A stretch of 64,000 bases of DNA from Solimonas_A sp035476855 (GTDB taxonomy: Bacteria; Pseudomonadota; Gammaproteobacteria; Nevskiales; Nevskiaceae): NCBI GenBank assembly GCA_035476855.1, contig DATILC010000168.1, positions 1 through 64,000 on the forward strand, in the 5' to 3' direction. Within the stretch, counting starts at the first letter, position 1, and each line of letters opens with the position of its first letter. The notes under the pieces are model-generated. The model searched no databases and had not been told where the DNA came from. It was given only the letters and a program-made list of their open reading frames with translations. Position numbers and translations under genes: made by a program. Positions 41,285 to 50,250 of this stretch are shown here, in pieces.

Positions 41285-43780
41285 ATGATCAAACTCTGCT
41301 CTCGATGCCTCTGGGTCCTGCTCTGGTTGACGTCGCTGGAGCTCCGGGCCCAGTCCGAGCAGCCACCGCCGGTTGCTGAGGCTGCGCCAGTCGCCGAACC
41401 TGCCGGCACGACAGCTGAGGATGAAGACACGCTGCAGTCGCTGCTGGACGACTTCGACAGCACGCCGCAGGAGGAGGGCGCAGCGCCGGAACCCGCGGAT
41501 GCTGCCGGCGATACGCCTGCCGAGGCGCCGGTGCAGCAGGACGTTGCCGCTCCGGCCGCTGCCGAAGAACTTCCCGTCATCCGGCTGCAGGAGAAGCAGG
41601 CAGCTGCCCCCGTCCTCAAGGAAGCCGCACCCAGATCGCCCCAGCTCGAGGAAATCGTGGTGACCGCCACCAAGCGTTCCCAGGTCGCGCGCGACATTCC
41701 CAGCAGCATGTCGGTGCAGAGCGGCGAAAAGCTGGAGCAGCTCGGCATCCGCAAGGTCAAGGACATCTTCACGCTGATCCCCGGCGTCAACCTGCAGGAC
41801 GAGATCGCCGGCCAGCAGCGCAAGATCTCGGTGCGCGGCGTGGGGCCGGACACCGGCACCAACCAGACGGTCGGCACGGTGCTGGGCGATGTGCCGATCT
41901 CCGATCCCTATGGCGCCACCACCATCGTCGATCCCAACCCCTGGGACATGCGCACGGTCGAGGTACTCAAGGGACCGCAGGGCTCGCTGTTCGGCGCCAC
42001 CTCGCTGGCGGGACTGATCCGCTACGTCCCCAACGCGCCCGAGCTGGAGGTCTGGAAGGGCAAGGCCTTCTACGACTACACCACGGTGGATCGCGGCGGC
42101 TCGGCGCCTGCCTTCGGCGGCGCGCTCAATGTGCCGGTGGGCGACAGCGTCGCCTTGCGGCTCGCCGGCATCTACCAGAACTCGCCGGGGGTGATCGACA
42201 GCGACAACCCCTCGCGCCGGGAAGAGGATGTCGACTCGGCCCACAGCTGGAGCGGTCGCGCGATGGCGCTATGGCAGCCAAGCGAAGAGCTCAGCATCAA
42301 CGCCATGTATTTGAAGGATCGTCGTGTTTCGGACGACATCAACATCGTCACCTTCCCGGAGCCCAGCTATTCGCGCGAGGACGCGCCGCAGGCCTCGCCC
42401 TCGGCCAACGGCTTCACCCTGGCCACGCTGGACATCCGCTACGCCTTCGACTGGGCCACGCTGGCCTCGATCAGCGGCTATCAGGAGAAGAACAGCTACA
42501 ACGACATCGATACCAGCTATCTGGCGCAACCGATTGCGCAGGCCGGGGTGAGCTTCCTGCATGCCCAGCGCCAGGTGGATACGCATGGCCTGATGCAGGA
42601 GCTGCGGCTGACCTCGCCGGACGACGGCGACCTGACCTGGCTCGGCGGCGTCTACTTCAGCAGCTTCAGCCAGGCCATCGTGTCGGACCTGTACCTGGAG
42701 GGCACCAGCATCCTGGGGCCGCTCGCAGCGCTGCTGCCTCCGCCGCTGAGCGGGCTCATCTCGGAGAACGGCGTCTCCCTTGCCCGCGCCGGCTACGATC
42801 CGCTGGAGGCCAATGAGCTGGCGATCTATGGCGAGGCGAACTATGACTTCAGCGACAGCTTGCGCCTGACGCTGGGCAGCCGCCTGTACAAGACGACCGT
42901 GGAAGGCACCTTCAAGTCCAGCGGCGCTTCCAGTGGCAACAACGGCAAGAACACGGGCACGACCGAAAAGGGCTGGAGCCCCAAGATCGCGATCACCTGG
43001 CGCCCCTGGGACGACATCATGTTCTACGGCAACATCTCGCGCGGCTTCCAGTTCGGCGGCTTCAACCTGCCGACCATTTCGACCGGACAGACCCCGCTGA
43101 CCTTCGAGTCCAGCAGCCTGTGGAACTATGAAATCGGCGCGCGCACCGACTGGTTCGATCGCACGCTGCGTCTCGACATCACCGCCTTCTTCCTGGACTG
43201 GACCAATCCGCAGGTCAGGCAGGTGGGCCCGGGCGGCCTGAGCGCCTACGTCGACAACGTCGGCGCCACGCACAACATCGGCGTGGAGGGAACCCTCAGC
43301 TGGGCCACGCCGATCGAAGGCCTGATCATCGAACAGACCGGCTCCTACATCGAGGCGCGCACCAGCGAGCCGTTCCAGGATGTCTCAGGCGAGGAAATCC
43401 CCGAAGGCACCCTGATGCCCAGCGCGCCGCGGGTGCAGGCGGTGACCACGCTCAGCTACAGCCGCCCCTTCGGCCCTTGGCTGACCCAGGCCTCGCTGAT
43501 CAATTCCTTCCAGGACACGGCGTTCACCAGCATCGACCACAGCACCGAGGTCGGCGGCTACAACCTGCTCGGCTTCACCTTCAACCTCACACGCAACGAC
43601 CTGAGCTGGACTCCGTCGATCACCCTGTCGGTCAACAACATCATGAACGAGCAAAAGCTGGCAGCCGGATTCGGCCCCGCGGGCGGCGACGTGGGCCCGC
43701 TGGGCCGCATCGTCGCCGATTCCTCCTACGTCTATACCCAGCCTCGCTCCATCATCCTGCGCGGCGCCATCGAGTTCTGA
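41285..43780 (+). CDS. TonB-dependent outer membrane receptor 1
   Basis: 831 residues. Signal peptide MIKLCSRCLWVLLWLTSLEL then a roughly 105-residue Pro/Ala/Glu-rich linker that contains TLQSLLDDFD. TonB box EEIVVTATKR; plug with IRKVKDIFTLIPGVNLQDEI, KISVRGVGPDTGTNQTVG and VEVLKGPQGSLFGATSLAGL. C-terminal barrel ends with aromatic-terminated strands (RSIILRGAIEF). It imports a ligand across the outer membrane with TonB energy; neighbours suggest D-residue peptides. SD GAGGGG precedes ATG 41285; an in-frame ATG at 41228 is less likely. Strong paralogue of the receptor at 59819. Confidence 0.93.
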   Translation: MIKLCSRCLWVLLWLTSLELRAQSEQPPPVAEAAPVAEPAGTTAEDEDTLQSLLDDFDSTPQEEGAAPEPADAAGDTPAEAPVQQDVAAPAAAEELPVIRLQEKQAAAPVLKEAAPRSPQLEEIVVTATKRSQVARDIPSSMSVQSGEKLEQLGIRKVKDIFTLIPGVNLQDEIAGQQRKISVRGVGPDTGTNQTVGTVLGDVPISDPYGATTIVDPNPWDMRTVEVLKGPQGSLFGATSLAGLIRYVPNAPELEVWKGKAFYDYTTVDRGGSAPAFGGALNVPVGDSVALRLAGIYQNSPGVIDSDNPSRREEDVDSAHSWSGRAMALWQPSEELSINAMYLKDRRVSDDINIVTFPEPSYSREDAPQASPSANGFTLATLDIRYAFDWATLASISGYQEKNSYNDIDTSYLAQPIAQAGVSFLHAQRQVDTHGLMQELRLTSPDDGDLTWLGGVYFSSFSQAIVSDLYLEGTSILGPLAALLPPPLSGLISENGVSLARAGYDPLEANELAIYGEANYDFSDSLRLTLGSRLYKTTVEGTFKSSGASSGNNGKNTGTTEKGWSPKIAITWRPWDDIMFYGNISRGFQFGGFNLPTISTGQTPLTFESSSLWNYEIGARTDWFDRTLRLDITAFFLDWTNPQVRQVGPGGLSAYVDNVGATHNIGVEGTLSWATPIEGLIIEQTGSYIEARTSEPFQDVSGEEIPEGTLMPSAPRVQAVTTLSYSRPFGPWLTQASLINSFQDTAFTSIDHSTEVGGYNLLGFTFNLTRNDLSWTPSITLSVNNIMNEQKLAAGFGPAGGDVGPLGRIVADSSYVYTQPRSIILRGAIEF

Positions 43781-43782
43781 GC

Positions 43783-44679
43783 ATGGACAACACCCACGAA
43801 GCGCCGATGATCGAAGATCGTCACCTCACGGTGGACAAGCACCTGCTGCACATCCACAGCGGCGGCGTGACCAGCAAGCTTCCGACCATCGTCCTGGAAG
43901 CGGGATGCGGCTGCACCCTGCAAACCTGGCATACGATCGAACAGGCGCTGGGTGCGCAGACGCGCGTTCTCGCTTACGAGCGCGCCGGTGTCGGCAGCAG
44001 CGACTGCAAGGTCGACAGCACGAGCGCCGCAGCTGTCGCGCAGCGCCTGGCGTCGCTGCTGCAGGCCACGCAGACCCCCACGCCGGTGATCCTGGTCGGC
44101 CATTCCCTCGGCGGACTGTATTCCCGCTACTTCGCCGCGACCCGGCCGGAGCAGGTTGCCGGCCTGGTACTGCTCGACGCCTCGCCGGAAGACCTGCCCA
44201 CCCCCCGCAGCTACTCCTGGAAACCCCGGATCCTGATGTGGCTGCTGCACGGCCTCGCGAGACTGCGCGTGATCCAGCCACTGGCCGCTCTCCTGAGCAA
44301 GCCGGGCACCGATCTCGCAGCACTGAAGCACCATCTGAACACCATAGGCCGGTTCCGGCATGTGAAGACTGCCTTGATGGAGATCGGTGCGAAGGCGGAC
44401 ATCCAGGCTGAAGTCGCCAGGCTCTCACTGGCAGCACAGTTGCCGGTCCTCGCCGTGAGCGCCGGAGCCATGCCACCCGGCGCGCCCCAGGAGCAACACG
44501 ACGCGGTTCAACGCAGCCATGACAAGCTGGCCGCTGCCGGGGCGCCGCCCTACAGCCGCCACTTCCGCGTCGAAGGCGCCACCCACATGTCGCTGCTGAC
44601 GGATCCGCAGTACGCCGCGGTGGTGGCGAAGCAGGTGCTGGATTTCGCAAGGCAGATCCAGCAAAAGACTGGCGCCTGA
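43783..44679 (+). CDS. Alpha/beta-fold hydrolase 1
   Basis: 298 residues. Nucleophile elbow GHSLGGLYSRYFA, oxyanion segment VLEAGCGCTLQTWH, likely catalytic His in GATHMSLLTDP. No signal peptide. It could be an esterase or a peptidase of the prolyl-aminopeptidase clan. It begins two bases after the receptor stop. Paralogue: 62314-63165, in the same position relative to TonB receptor 2. Confidence 0.88.
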   Translation: MDNTHEAPMIEDRHLTVDKHLLHIHSGGVTSKLPTIVLEAGCGCTLQTWHTIEQALGAQTRVLAYERAGVGSSDCKVDSTSAAAVAQRLASLLQATQTPTPVILVGHSLGGLYSRYFAATRPEQVAGLVLLDASPEDLPTPRSYSWKPRILMWLLHGLARLRVIQPLAALLSKPGTDLAALKHHLNTIGRFRHVKTALMEIGAKADIQAEVARLSLAAQLPVLAVSAGAMPPGAPQEQHDAVQRSHDKLAAAGAPPYSRHFRVEGATHMSLLTDPQYAAVVAKQVLDFARQIQQKTGA

Positions 44680-44735
44680 GGCGCAAGTCGACCGGGATCG
44701 TTACGGGACTTTCGGCTTCGGGCCCGAGGCCGTGA

Positions 44736-45866
44736 TCAGCTCAGCGCCCGGACCAGTTCGGTTCGGGAGCTGATGTCGAGCTTGCGGTAGATCGAGTTCA
44801 GCTGGAACTCGATGGTGCGGCGCGAGCGTGACAAATGCTCGGCGATCATGTGGTTGCGCAGTCCCTTGGCGACCAGCAATGCCACGCGCCGCTCGGTCGG
44901 CGTCAGACGCTGGAGCGCAAGCAGGGCTGCCTGGGAGGCCTCAGGCGATGCCTCACCGCCCACCGGCTCGTCGAGGAAGGTCACCACGTAGCTCGGACTC
45001 ATCTGCAGCCCCGAGAACTGCCAGTTGCGGTCGATCTTCACCGAAAGCCTTGGGAGCGAAGGATGCGGACACCGTACCGAAGCAGGCTGACCTTCATTGG
45101 CGACAGGCTTGCCGGCGGACGCGCGCTCAGCGCACTCGAACATCTCGCCCACCGCCTCGGGCAGGCGGAAGCAGGCATCCGAACCCACCGAGCTGCGCAG
45201 GCCGCGATTCCATCGCCCGCACTGCTTCTCCGCCTCGTTGTTCGCAAACAGCGATTCGCCGGCCGCATTCACGAACATCACGGTCAACGGCACCTGCCGC
45301 AGGAAGTGCTCGTAGCTCAAACGCCGGCTGCGCTCGCCTTCCACCGCACGCAGGCGGCGCAGCGCAGCCTCGATCATGGGATGCAACTGCTCAAGGAACG
45401 CATGTTCCTCGGCGGTGACATGCGACTGATCCGGGGGACGGCGAATGCTGAGCACCGCCTCGGGAAGCGAATCGTGCCAGAACGCCAGGTGGATGAACTC
45501 GTTCCATTCCGGATCGGGTTCCTGGTCAAGACGCCGGCGGTGCGCATCCGGATCTTCGGACACGATCTGGGAATAGGTGTACAGCTTGATCTGCGGATGT
45601 CGCGCCAGATACGGGCCCGAAATAGTCAGGCTGGTGGCCGGGACGTAGTCTGGATTTCGCGGCAGCACCACATGGTGGCGTGCATCCGTCGGTTCGTAGT
45701 TGACGATGTTGAACATCAGGCTGCACGAGCGGTGCGGCAGCTTGCTTTCAATCAGCTTCAGGCAAGCCTTCCAGGTGCTCTCGAGATCGAGCGAACTCTG
45801 CAAGTCCACCACCAGGGCCCGGCAGGGGTCGGCAGGGGCTCCACGCTGTGGAATCAAGGCGCTCAT
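44736..45866 (-). CDS. LuxR-family transcriptional regulator 1
   Basis: 376 residues. The C-terminal LuxR/GerE helix-turn-helix (about 315-375) reads LTPTERRVALLVAKGLRNHM and SRRTIEFQLNSIYRKL. The N-terminal 180 residues resemble a GAF-type sensor, and a central segment VMFVNAAGESLFANNEAEKQ looks PAS-like. No receiver or autoinducer domain is visible. It converges on hydrolase 1 and has a near-perfect box (45905-45920) 38 bases before its start, suggesting autoregulation. Paralogue at the right window edge. Confidence 0.87.
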   Translation of the reverse strand: MSALIPQRGAPADPCRALVVDLQSSLDLESTWKACLKLIESKLPHRSCSLMFNIVNYEPTDARHHVVLPRNPDYVPATSLTISGPYLARHPQIKLYTYSQIVSEDPDAHRRRLDQEPDPEWNEFIHLAFWHDSLPEAVLSIRRPPDQSHVTAEEHAFLEQLHPMIEAALRRLRAVEGERSRRLSYEHFLRQVPLTVMFVNAAGESLFANNEAEKQCGRWNRGLRSSVGSDACFRLPEAVGEMFECAERASAGKPVANEGQPASVRCPHPSLPRLSVKIDRNWQFSGLQMSPSYVVTFLDEPVGGEASPEASQAALLALQRLTPTERRVALLVAKGLRNHMIAEHLSRSRRTIEFQLNSIYRKLDISSRTELVRALS

Positions 45867-45904
45867 TTGATCTCAGGATAGCAATCCCCCGACCCTCGGG
45901 CCAT

Positions 45905-45920
45905 CAGGTGAAAACACCTG
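45905..45920 (-). promoter_or_regulatory. Candidate LuxR-regulon box upstream of luxR copy 1
   Basis: CAGGTGAAAACACCTG, a palindrome with six-base arms, 24 bases before a -10-like TATCCT (45880-45875, minus strand). It is the most symmetrical member of the set. Confidence 0.5.
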
Positions 45921-45990
45921 TTTTCCACTCCCTCAACTCAGCTGGACAGCGCCACCCGCAGCGATCGGCCCTGCCCCGCATCAGGGCCCT

Positions 45991-47469
45991 TCAGCCCGGC
46001 GCCAGGCGCTCAGCCAGCGCGTCGATCAGGCGCACGCCGTAGCCCGTCGACCCCTTCGGGATGCCGATGATCGGCCGGCTCACCATGGCCACGCCGGCCA
46101 TGTCCAGATGCGCCCAGGGCGTGCCGACCGCGAACCGCTCCAGGAACTTGGCGCCGGCGATCGCGGAGCCCGTGCCCGCGCCCCGCAGGCCGGGGTGCCC
46201 GGTATTGCGAACATCCGCGATGTCGGACTCGACGATGTAGTCGTGTCGCTTGGTCAGCGGCATGCGCCACAGCCCCTCCCCGCTGGCCGCGCTGGCGGCC
46301 TGCAGGTCGGCAGCCAGGGACTCGTCCGCCGTGAACAGGCCGGCATACTCCTCGATCAGGGCCGTGAGGATCGCGCCGGTGAGCGTGGCGAGGTCGACCA
46401 GCTTCTGCGGCCGGTACTCGCGGATCAGGTAGCTGATGGCATCGGCAAGGACCACGCGACCCTCGGCATCGGTGTTGTCGACCTCGATGGTGAGGCCGGA
46501 CAGCGAGGTGATGACATCGCCGGGGCGATAGCCCTTGCCGTCGATGACGTTCTCGCACAGCGGAATCACGGCCACGACATTGAGCGGCGCCTTGCGCTGC
46601 GCCAGCACGCGCATCGCGCCGACCACCGCGGCGGCACCGGCCATGTCGAGCTTCATGTTGGCAATGTGCGCCGTGCTCTTCAGGTTGAGGCCACCGCCAT
46701 CGAAGGTCAGGCCCTTGCCGACCAGGCCCAGGTCGACATCCTTCGCGCGCCGGCCGTTCCACTGGCAGACCAGCATGCAGGGCGGATGCTCGCTGCTGCG
46801 GCCGACGGCCAGCAGGCCGTTGGCGCCAAGCTTCTCCAGCGCCTTCTGGTCGAGCACCCGCAAGCTCACGCCGGATGTCACCAGCTCCTTGGCGGCATCG
46901 GCAAAGGCCTGCGGCGTCATCAGGTTGGGCGGAGCATCGACCAGCGCGCGGGCCCAGTTCACCGCATCGCCGAGCTGGCGCGCTCGCTCCGTGCCTTTCC
47001 AATGCTGCACGGGAAGCTGCAGTGCCTTGACCTCGAAGTGTCCCTTGGGCGGCTGCGAGCGGAAGGCCGTGCAGCGATAGGAAGCCAGCGTCGCGCCCAG
47101 CGCGATCTGGTTGCTGGCGGTCTGCACATCGATGCCCTGCGGCAGTGGTGCGGCGGCCAGGGCTGCGCTGTCGATGCGCAGCGCGCGCAGCGCATCGATG
47201 GCAGCGGCACCGGCGGATTCCCAGAAACGGGCTTCCTGATCGTGATCCGTGGGCTTGCCACAGCCCACCACGACGATGCGTCGCGTGCCTTCCGTGATGT
47301 CGGCCCGATCGCCGACGACACCGCGGAAGCTAGCCGGAAGCTTCGGCAGCTTCAGGTCGGCATGCAGCGGCGCGAGATCACCGCTGACCAGCAGCACTTC
47401 AACCGCGGCGGCCTTCTTGGCGCGCGGTGCCAGCGGACCGGCCTTGGCATCGCTCAGGATTTTCGACAT
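45991..47469 (-). CDS. M17 leucyl aminopeptidase family protein
   Basis: 492 residues. Zinc/catalytic blocks: VGKGLTFDGGGLNLK (usual Ser is Gly), MKLDMAGAAAVVGAM, and signature NTDAEGRVVLADAISYL. All expected Lys/Asp/Glu ligands are present. It removes N-terminal residues from short peptides in the cytosol. In this island it would supply the L-peptide half of the work. Start 47469 gives the family N-terminus. A candidate regulatory box lies 68 bases upstream. Confidence 0.93.
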   Translation of the reverse strand: MSKILSDAKAGPLAPRAKKAAAVEVLLVSGDLAPLHADLKLPKLPASFRGVVGDRADITEGTRRIVVVGCGKPTDHDQEARFWESAGAAAIDALRALRIDSAALAAAPLPQGIDVQTASNQIALGATLASYRCTAFRSQPPKGHFEVKALQLPVQHWKGTERARQLGDAVNWARALVDAPPNLMTPQAFADAAKELVTSGVSLRVLDQKALEKLGANGLLAVGRSSEHPPCMLVCQWNGRRAKDVDLGLVGKGLTFDGGGLNLKSTAHIANMKLDMAGAAAVVGAMRVLAQRKAPLNVVAVIPLCENVIDGKGYRPGDVITSLSGLTIEVDNTDAEGRVVLADAISYLIREYRPQKLVDLATLTGAILTALIEEYAGLFTADESLAADLQAASAASGEGLWRMPLTKRHDYIVESDIADVRNTGHPGLRGAGTGSAIAGAKFLERFAVGTPWAHLDMAGVAMVSRPIIGIPKGSTGYGVRLIDALAERLAPG

Positions 47470-47537
47470 GACGGATTCTCTCGGGATGGATGATGGCGTT
47501 CCTGCCAGCAGCATGACCCCGGCCCGATCGGCCGTCA

Positions 47538-47553
47538 TCGGTAGTTTTACGGG
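47538..47553 (-). promoter_or_regulatory. Candidate LuxR-regulon box upstream of M17 gene
   Basis: Minus strand CCCGTAAAACTACCGA, agreeing at 13 of 16 positions with the box near dauA. It overlaps the dauA-like stop codon. No good -10 could be placed. Confidence 0.35.
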
Positions 47554-48689
47554 CTCGCGTGCAAACGCGCGGGAGACAGTGCCACCGCCTCCAGCCCGTA
47601 GTCGGCCAGGTCGGACGGAACCGGCCGGCCCAGCAACCGGGCGGCGGCGAAGCGCGACAGCGCCGGTGCCGTCTGGATGCCGTAGCCACCCTGCCCGGCC
47701 AGCCAGAAGAACCCAGGCGCGTCCGGCGCATGACCCGCGACCGGCGTGCGGTCGGCGACGAAGCTGCGCAGGCCGGCCCAGCGACTGTGCATGCGGCGGA
47801 TGTCGAGCGTGGTGGCACGCTCGATATGGTCCACGGCGATCGCCAGGTCCATCTCCTCGGGCTGCGCGTCGCAGGGCTCGCTGGGCGTCTCGTCACCCGG
47901 CGAGAGCATCAGGCGCCCGGCATCGGGCTTGAAGTAGAACTGCTCGTCGATGTCGATCGTCAGCGGCCAGTGCTCCAGGCCCGCATAGCCCGGCACGTCG
48001 ACCAGCGCGGCGGTGCGGCGCAGCGGCTGCAGCCCGATGCCGGCGACACCGGCGAGATCACCGACGCGATCGGCCCAGGCACCTGCGGCGTTGACCAGCA
48101 GCGGCGCCTCGAACACGCCGGCCGCGCTGTGCACACGCCAGCCCGCGCCATTGCGCTCGATGCGCTCGACCCGCGCCTGGCACTGCAGGCGGCCGCCATT
48201 GCGGCGCAGCTGCGCCAGGTATCCCTGGTGCAGCGCATGCACCTCGATATCGCAGGCACCATGATCCAGCAGCGCGGCCGCTACATACTCGCGCCGCAGC
48301 AGCGGCACGCGCGCGCAGGTCTCATCCGGCGTCAGGCGCCGGCTGGTCGCATGCAGGTCCGGTTCGTCGGCAAGGGCCTCGAGGTTGTCGCGCTGGTCCT
48401 CGCGCGCGACGAACAGGAAGCCGCGCGGCCGCAGCAGCGGCGTATCGCAGAAACCCGGCGGCGGCTGGTCGAAGAAGGGACGGCTGGCACGCGACAGGAT
48501 GCGCACCACCGGGCCGCCATAGGTCTCCGCGAACACCGCGGCGGAGCGGCCGGTGGTGTGATAACCGGGCTGCGACTCCTGCTCCAGCAGGAGCACGCGC
48601 AGGCCGGCGCCGAGCTCGGCGGCGATGCCGGCGCCGGCGATGCCGGCACCGATGACGATGACGTCGAATGAGGGTGTCTGGTCTGACAT
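47547..48689 (-). CDS. dauA: DauA-like FAD D-amino acid dehydrogenase
   Basis: 380 residues of the DAO family. FAD motif VIGAGIAGAGIAAEL (10-24), then PGYHTTGRSAAVFAETYGGP, PPGFCDTPLLRPRGF, and C-terminal WAGLRSFVADRTPVAGHAPD with GFFWLAGQGGYGIQTAPALS. These blocks line up with Pseudomonas D-arginine dehydrogenase DauA as I recall it. It oxidises D-amino acids to 2-oxo acids; substrate range here is unknown. Divergent from the GPH-type transporter with a shared box between. 77 bases upstream of the M17 gene. Confidence 0.8.
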   Translation of the reverse strand: MSDQTPSFDVIVIGAGIAGAGIAAELGAGLRVLLLEQESQPGYHTTGRSAAVFAETYGGPVVRILSRASRPFFDQPPPGFCDTPLLRPRGFLFVAREDQRDNLEALADEPDLHATSRRLTPDETCARVPLLRREYVAAALLDHGACDIEVHALHQGYLAQLRRNGGRLQCQARVERIERNGAGWRVHSAAGVFEAPLLVNAAGAWADRVGDLAGVAGIGLQPLRRTAALVDVPGYAGLEHWPLTIDIDEQFYFKPDAGRLMLSPGDETPSEPCDAQPEEMDLAIAVDHIERATTLDIRRMHSRWAGLRSFVADRTPVAGHAPDAPGFFWLAGQGGYGIQTAPALSRFAAARLLGRPVPSDLADYGLEAVALSPARLHASP

Positions 48690-48724
48690 GCACGGATGCT
48701 AGGGCAGCCCCGGACCAGGCCACA

Positions 48725-48740
48725 TCGGTGGTTTTACCAG
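48725..48740. promoter_or_regulatory. Candidate LuxR-regulon box between dauA-like and transporter genes
   Basis: Minus strand CTGGTAAAACCACCGA. Leftward, TAGCAT (48701-48696) lies 23 bases away; rightward, TAGTGT (48766-48771) lies 25 bases away. Placement suits control of both divergent genes. Confidence 0.5.
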
Positions 48741-48861
48741 TTCGCTGCGGCTCGTACACAACGGATAGTGTTTCTCCGGTGAGCCCGTACTATTACCTAT
48801 GGACCTCCCGCGAGGCGCGGCGCAAGACTGTGGACAGCCCCGGACATCTGGAAGACCCTGC

Positions 48862-50250
48862 TTGAACCCCTTGCCCGCCACTGCGACACCGTTGATCTCG
48901 CGTGGCCTGCTGTTCGTCTTCGCGCTGCCCGGCATCCTGCAAGGCTTCATGCACGCACCCGCGCAGTCGATCCTGCAGGGCATCTACGCGAAGGAATCGG
49001 GACTGGCGCTGGTCGCCCTGGGCGGAGCGGTGCTGCTGGTGCGCGTCTGCGACATCGCCACCGATCTCCTGATCGGCTACTTCTCCGATCGCGGCGCCGA
49101 GCGCGGCATCAGCCGCAAGTGGTGGATGTCGGCAGGCACCGCCGTCACCGTCGTCGCGCTGTGGTTCCTGTTCCGCCCCCCGCCGCAGGTCAGCATCGCC
49201 TACTACGGCGGCTGGTTCCTGATGGCGAACATTGGCTGGTCGCTCTGCGAGATTCCCTACCGCTCCTGGAGCCTGGAGTTCTCGCCGGAGGCGAAGCAGC
49301 GCACGCGCATCACCACCTGGATCGCCATGGCGACCATGGTGGGTTCGGTGCTGTTCTATGTCGTGGGACCGGCGGGCAAGGGCCTGGGACTGCTGAAGAC
49401 CGGCGAACTCAACATGGAAACGCTGGGGCTCACTGCAATACTCGTGGTCCTGCTGCTGCCGCTGCTGAACGCCTACACACTGTGGAAAGTGCCGGATGGC
49501 CAGTCCCGTGCCGCATCCGGCCATCGGCCGCCGCCCGAGAGCGCCCGCCTGCTGCTCGCATCGGTGCTGGGCAATGTGCCGCTGATGCGCCTGATCCTGG
49601 TGTTCTCGGTCTGCAATCTCATGACCGGGCTCTCGGGGAGCGTAAGCCTGCTGTACATGACCAACTACCTGGGCCTTGGCGCCGAGGCAAACCTCGTGCT
49701 GGCCCTCGCGCTGCCCATCAGCATGCTGGGGCTGCCACTGTGGGGCTGGCTGGCTCAGCGCTATCCCCTGCAGCGGGTCTGGGCAATCGGCCTCGGCATG
49801 GCCGGCCTGTCCTACACGGGCATGGGCCTGCTGCCACCCAACCCGGGCACCCTGCTCTATGGCCTGGTCGCAACTTTCACCGTCTTCTTCGCGCTGTCCA
49901 CGCTGATCGCCGCGCCGGTGATCCTCGGCGACATCATTGACTACGGCAAGGAGAAATACGGCGTCGACCGCGCCGGACTCTACGTGTCTTTCCAGACGCA
50001 GGTCATCAAGGCCGTCAACGCACTCGCGGCCGGCGGCGGCCTGATCTTCCTCGGCTGGATGGGATTCGATGCCAGCAAGGCCGGGGCCGAGCTCACTGCG
50101 CAAGCGGTGTTCTCGCTCAAGCTGACCGCGGCCTGGGCTCCTGCGCTGGGAATGATCAGCGCCGGCCTGCTGCTGTGGTTCCTGCCGATCAGTGCCGAAT
50201 CGCGCCGCCTCGCGGCCGCCCCGAAATCCTCCGGAATGGATGTCACGTGA
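48862..50250 (+). CDS. GPH-type MFS transporter
   Basis: 462 residues with 12 hydrophobic segments. It resembles the glycoside-pentoside-hexuronide:cation symporter family (MFS_2): IATDLLIGYFSDRG in the first half, SLCEIPYRSWSLEFSPEAKQRTRIT with the family W and P residues, and VILGDIIDYGKEKYGVDRAG late. In this context it may carry a peptide or amino acid inward. TTG 48862 was chosen for its SD (GGAAG, seven bases before); ATG 48799 would add 21 residues. Stop overlaps the M81 start (GTGA). Confidence 0.83.
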   Translation: MNPLPATATPLISRGLLFVFALPGILQGFMHAPAQSILQGIYAKESGLALVALGGAVLLVRVCDIATDLLIGYFSDRGAERGISRKWWMSAGTAVTVVALWFLFRPPPQVSIAYYGGWFLMANIGWSLCEIPYRSWSLEFSPEAKQRTRITTWIAMATMVGSVLFYVVGPAGKGLGLLKTGELNMETLGLTAILVVLLLPLLNAYTLWKVPDGQSRAASGHRPPPESARLLLASVLGNVPLMRLILVFSVCNLMTGLSGSVSLLYMTNYLGLGAEANLVLALALPISMLGLPLWGWLAQRYPLQRVWAIGLGMAGLSYTGMGLLPPNPGTLLYGLVATFTVFFALSTLIAAPVILGDIIDYGKEKYGVDRAGLYVSFQTQVIKAVNALAAGGGLIFLGWMGFDASKAGAELTAQAVFSLKLTAAWAPALGMISAGLLLWFLPISAESRRLAAAPKSSGMDVT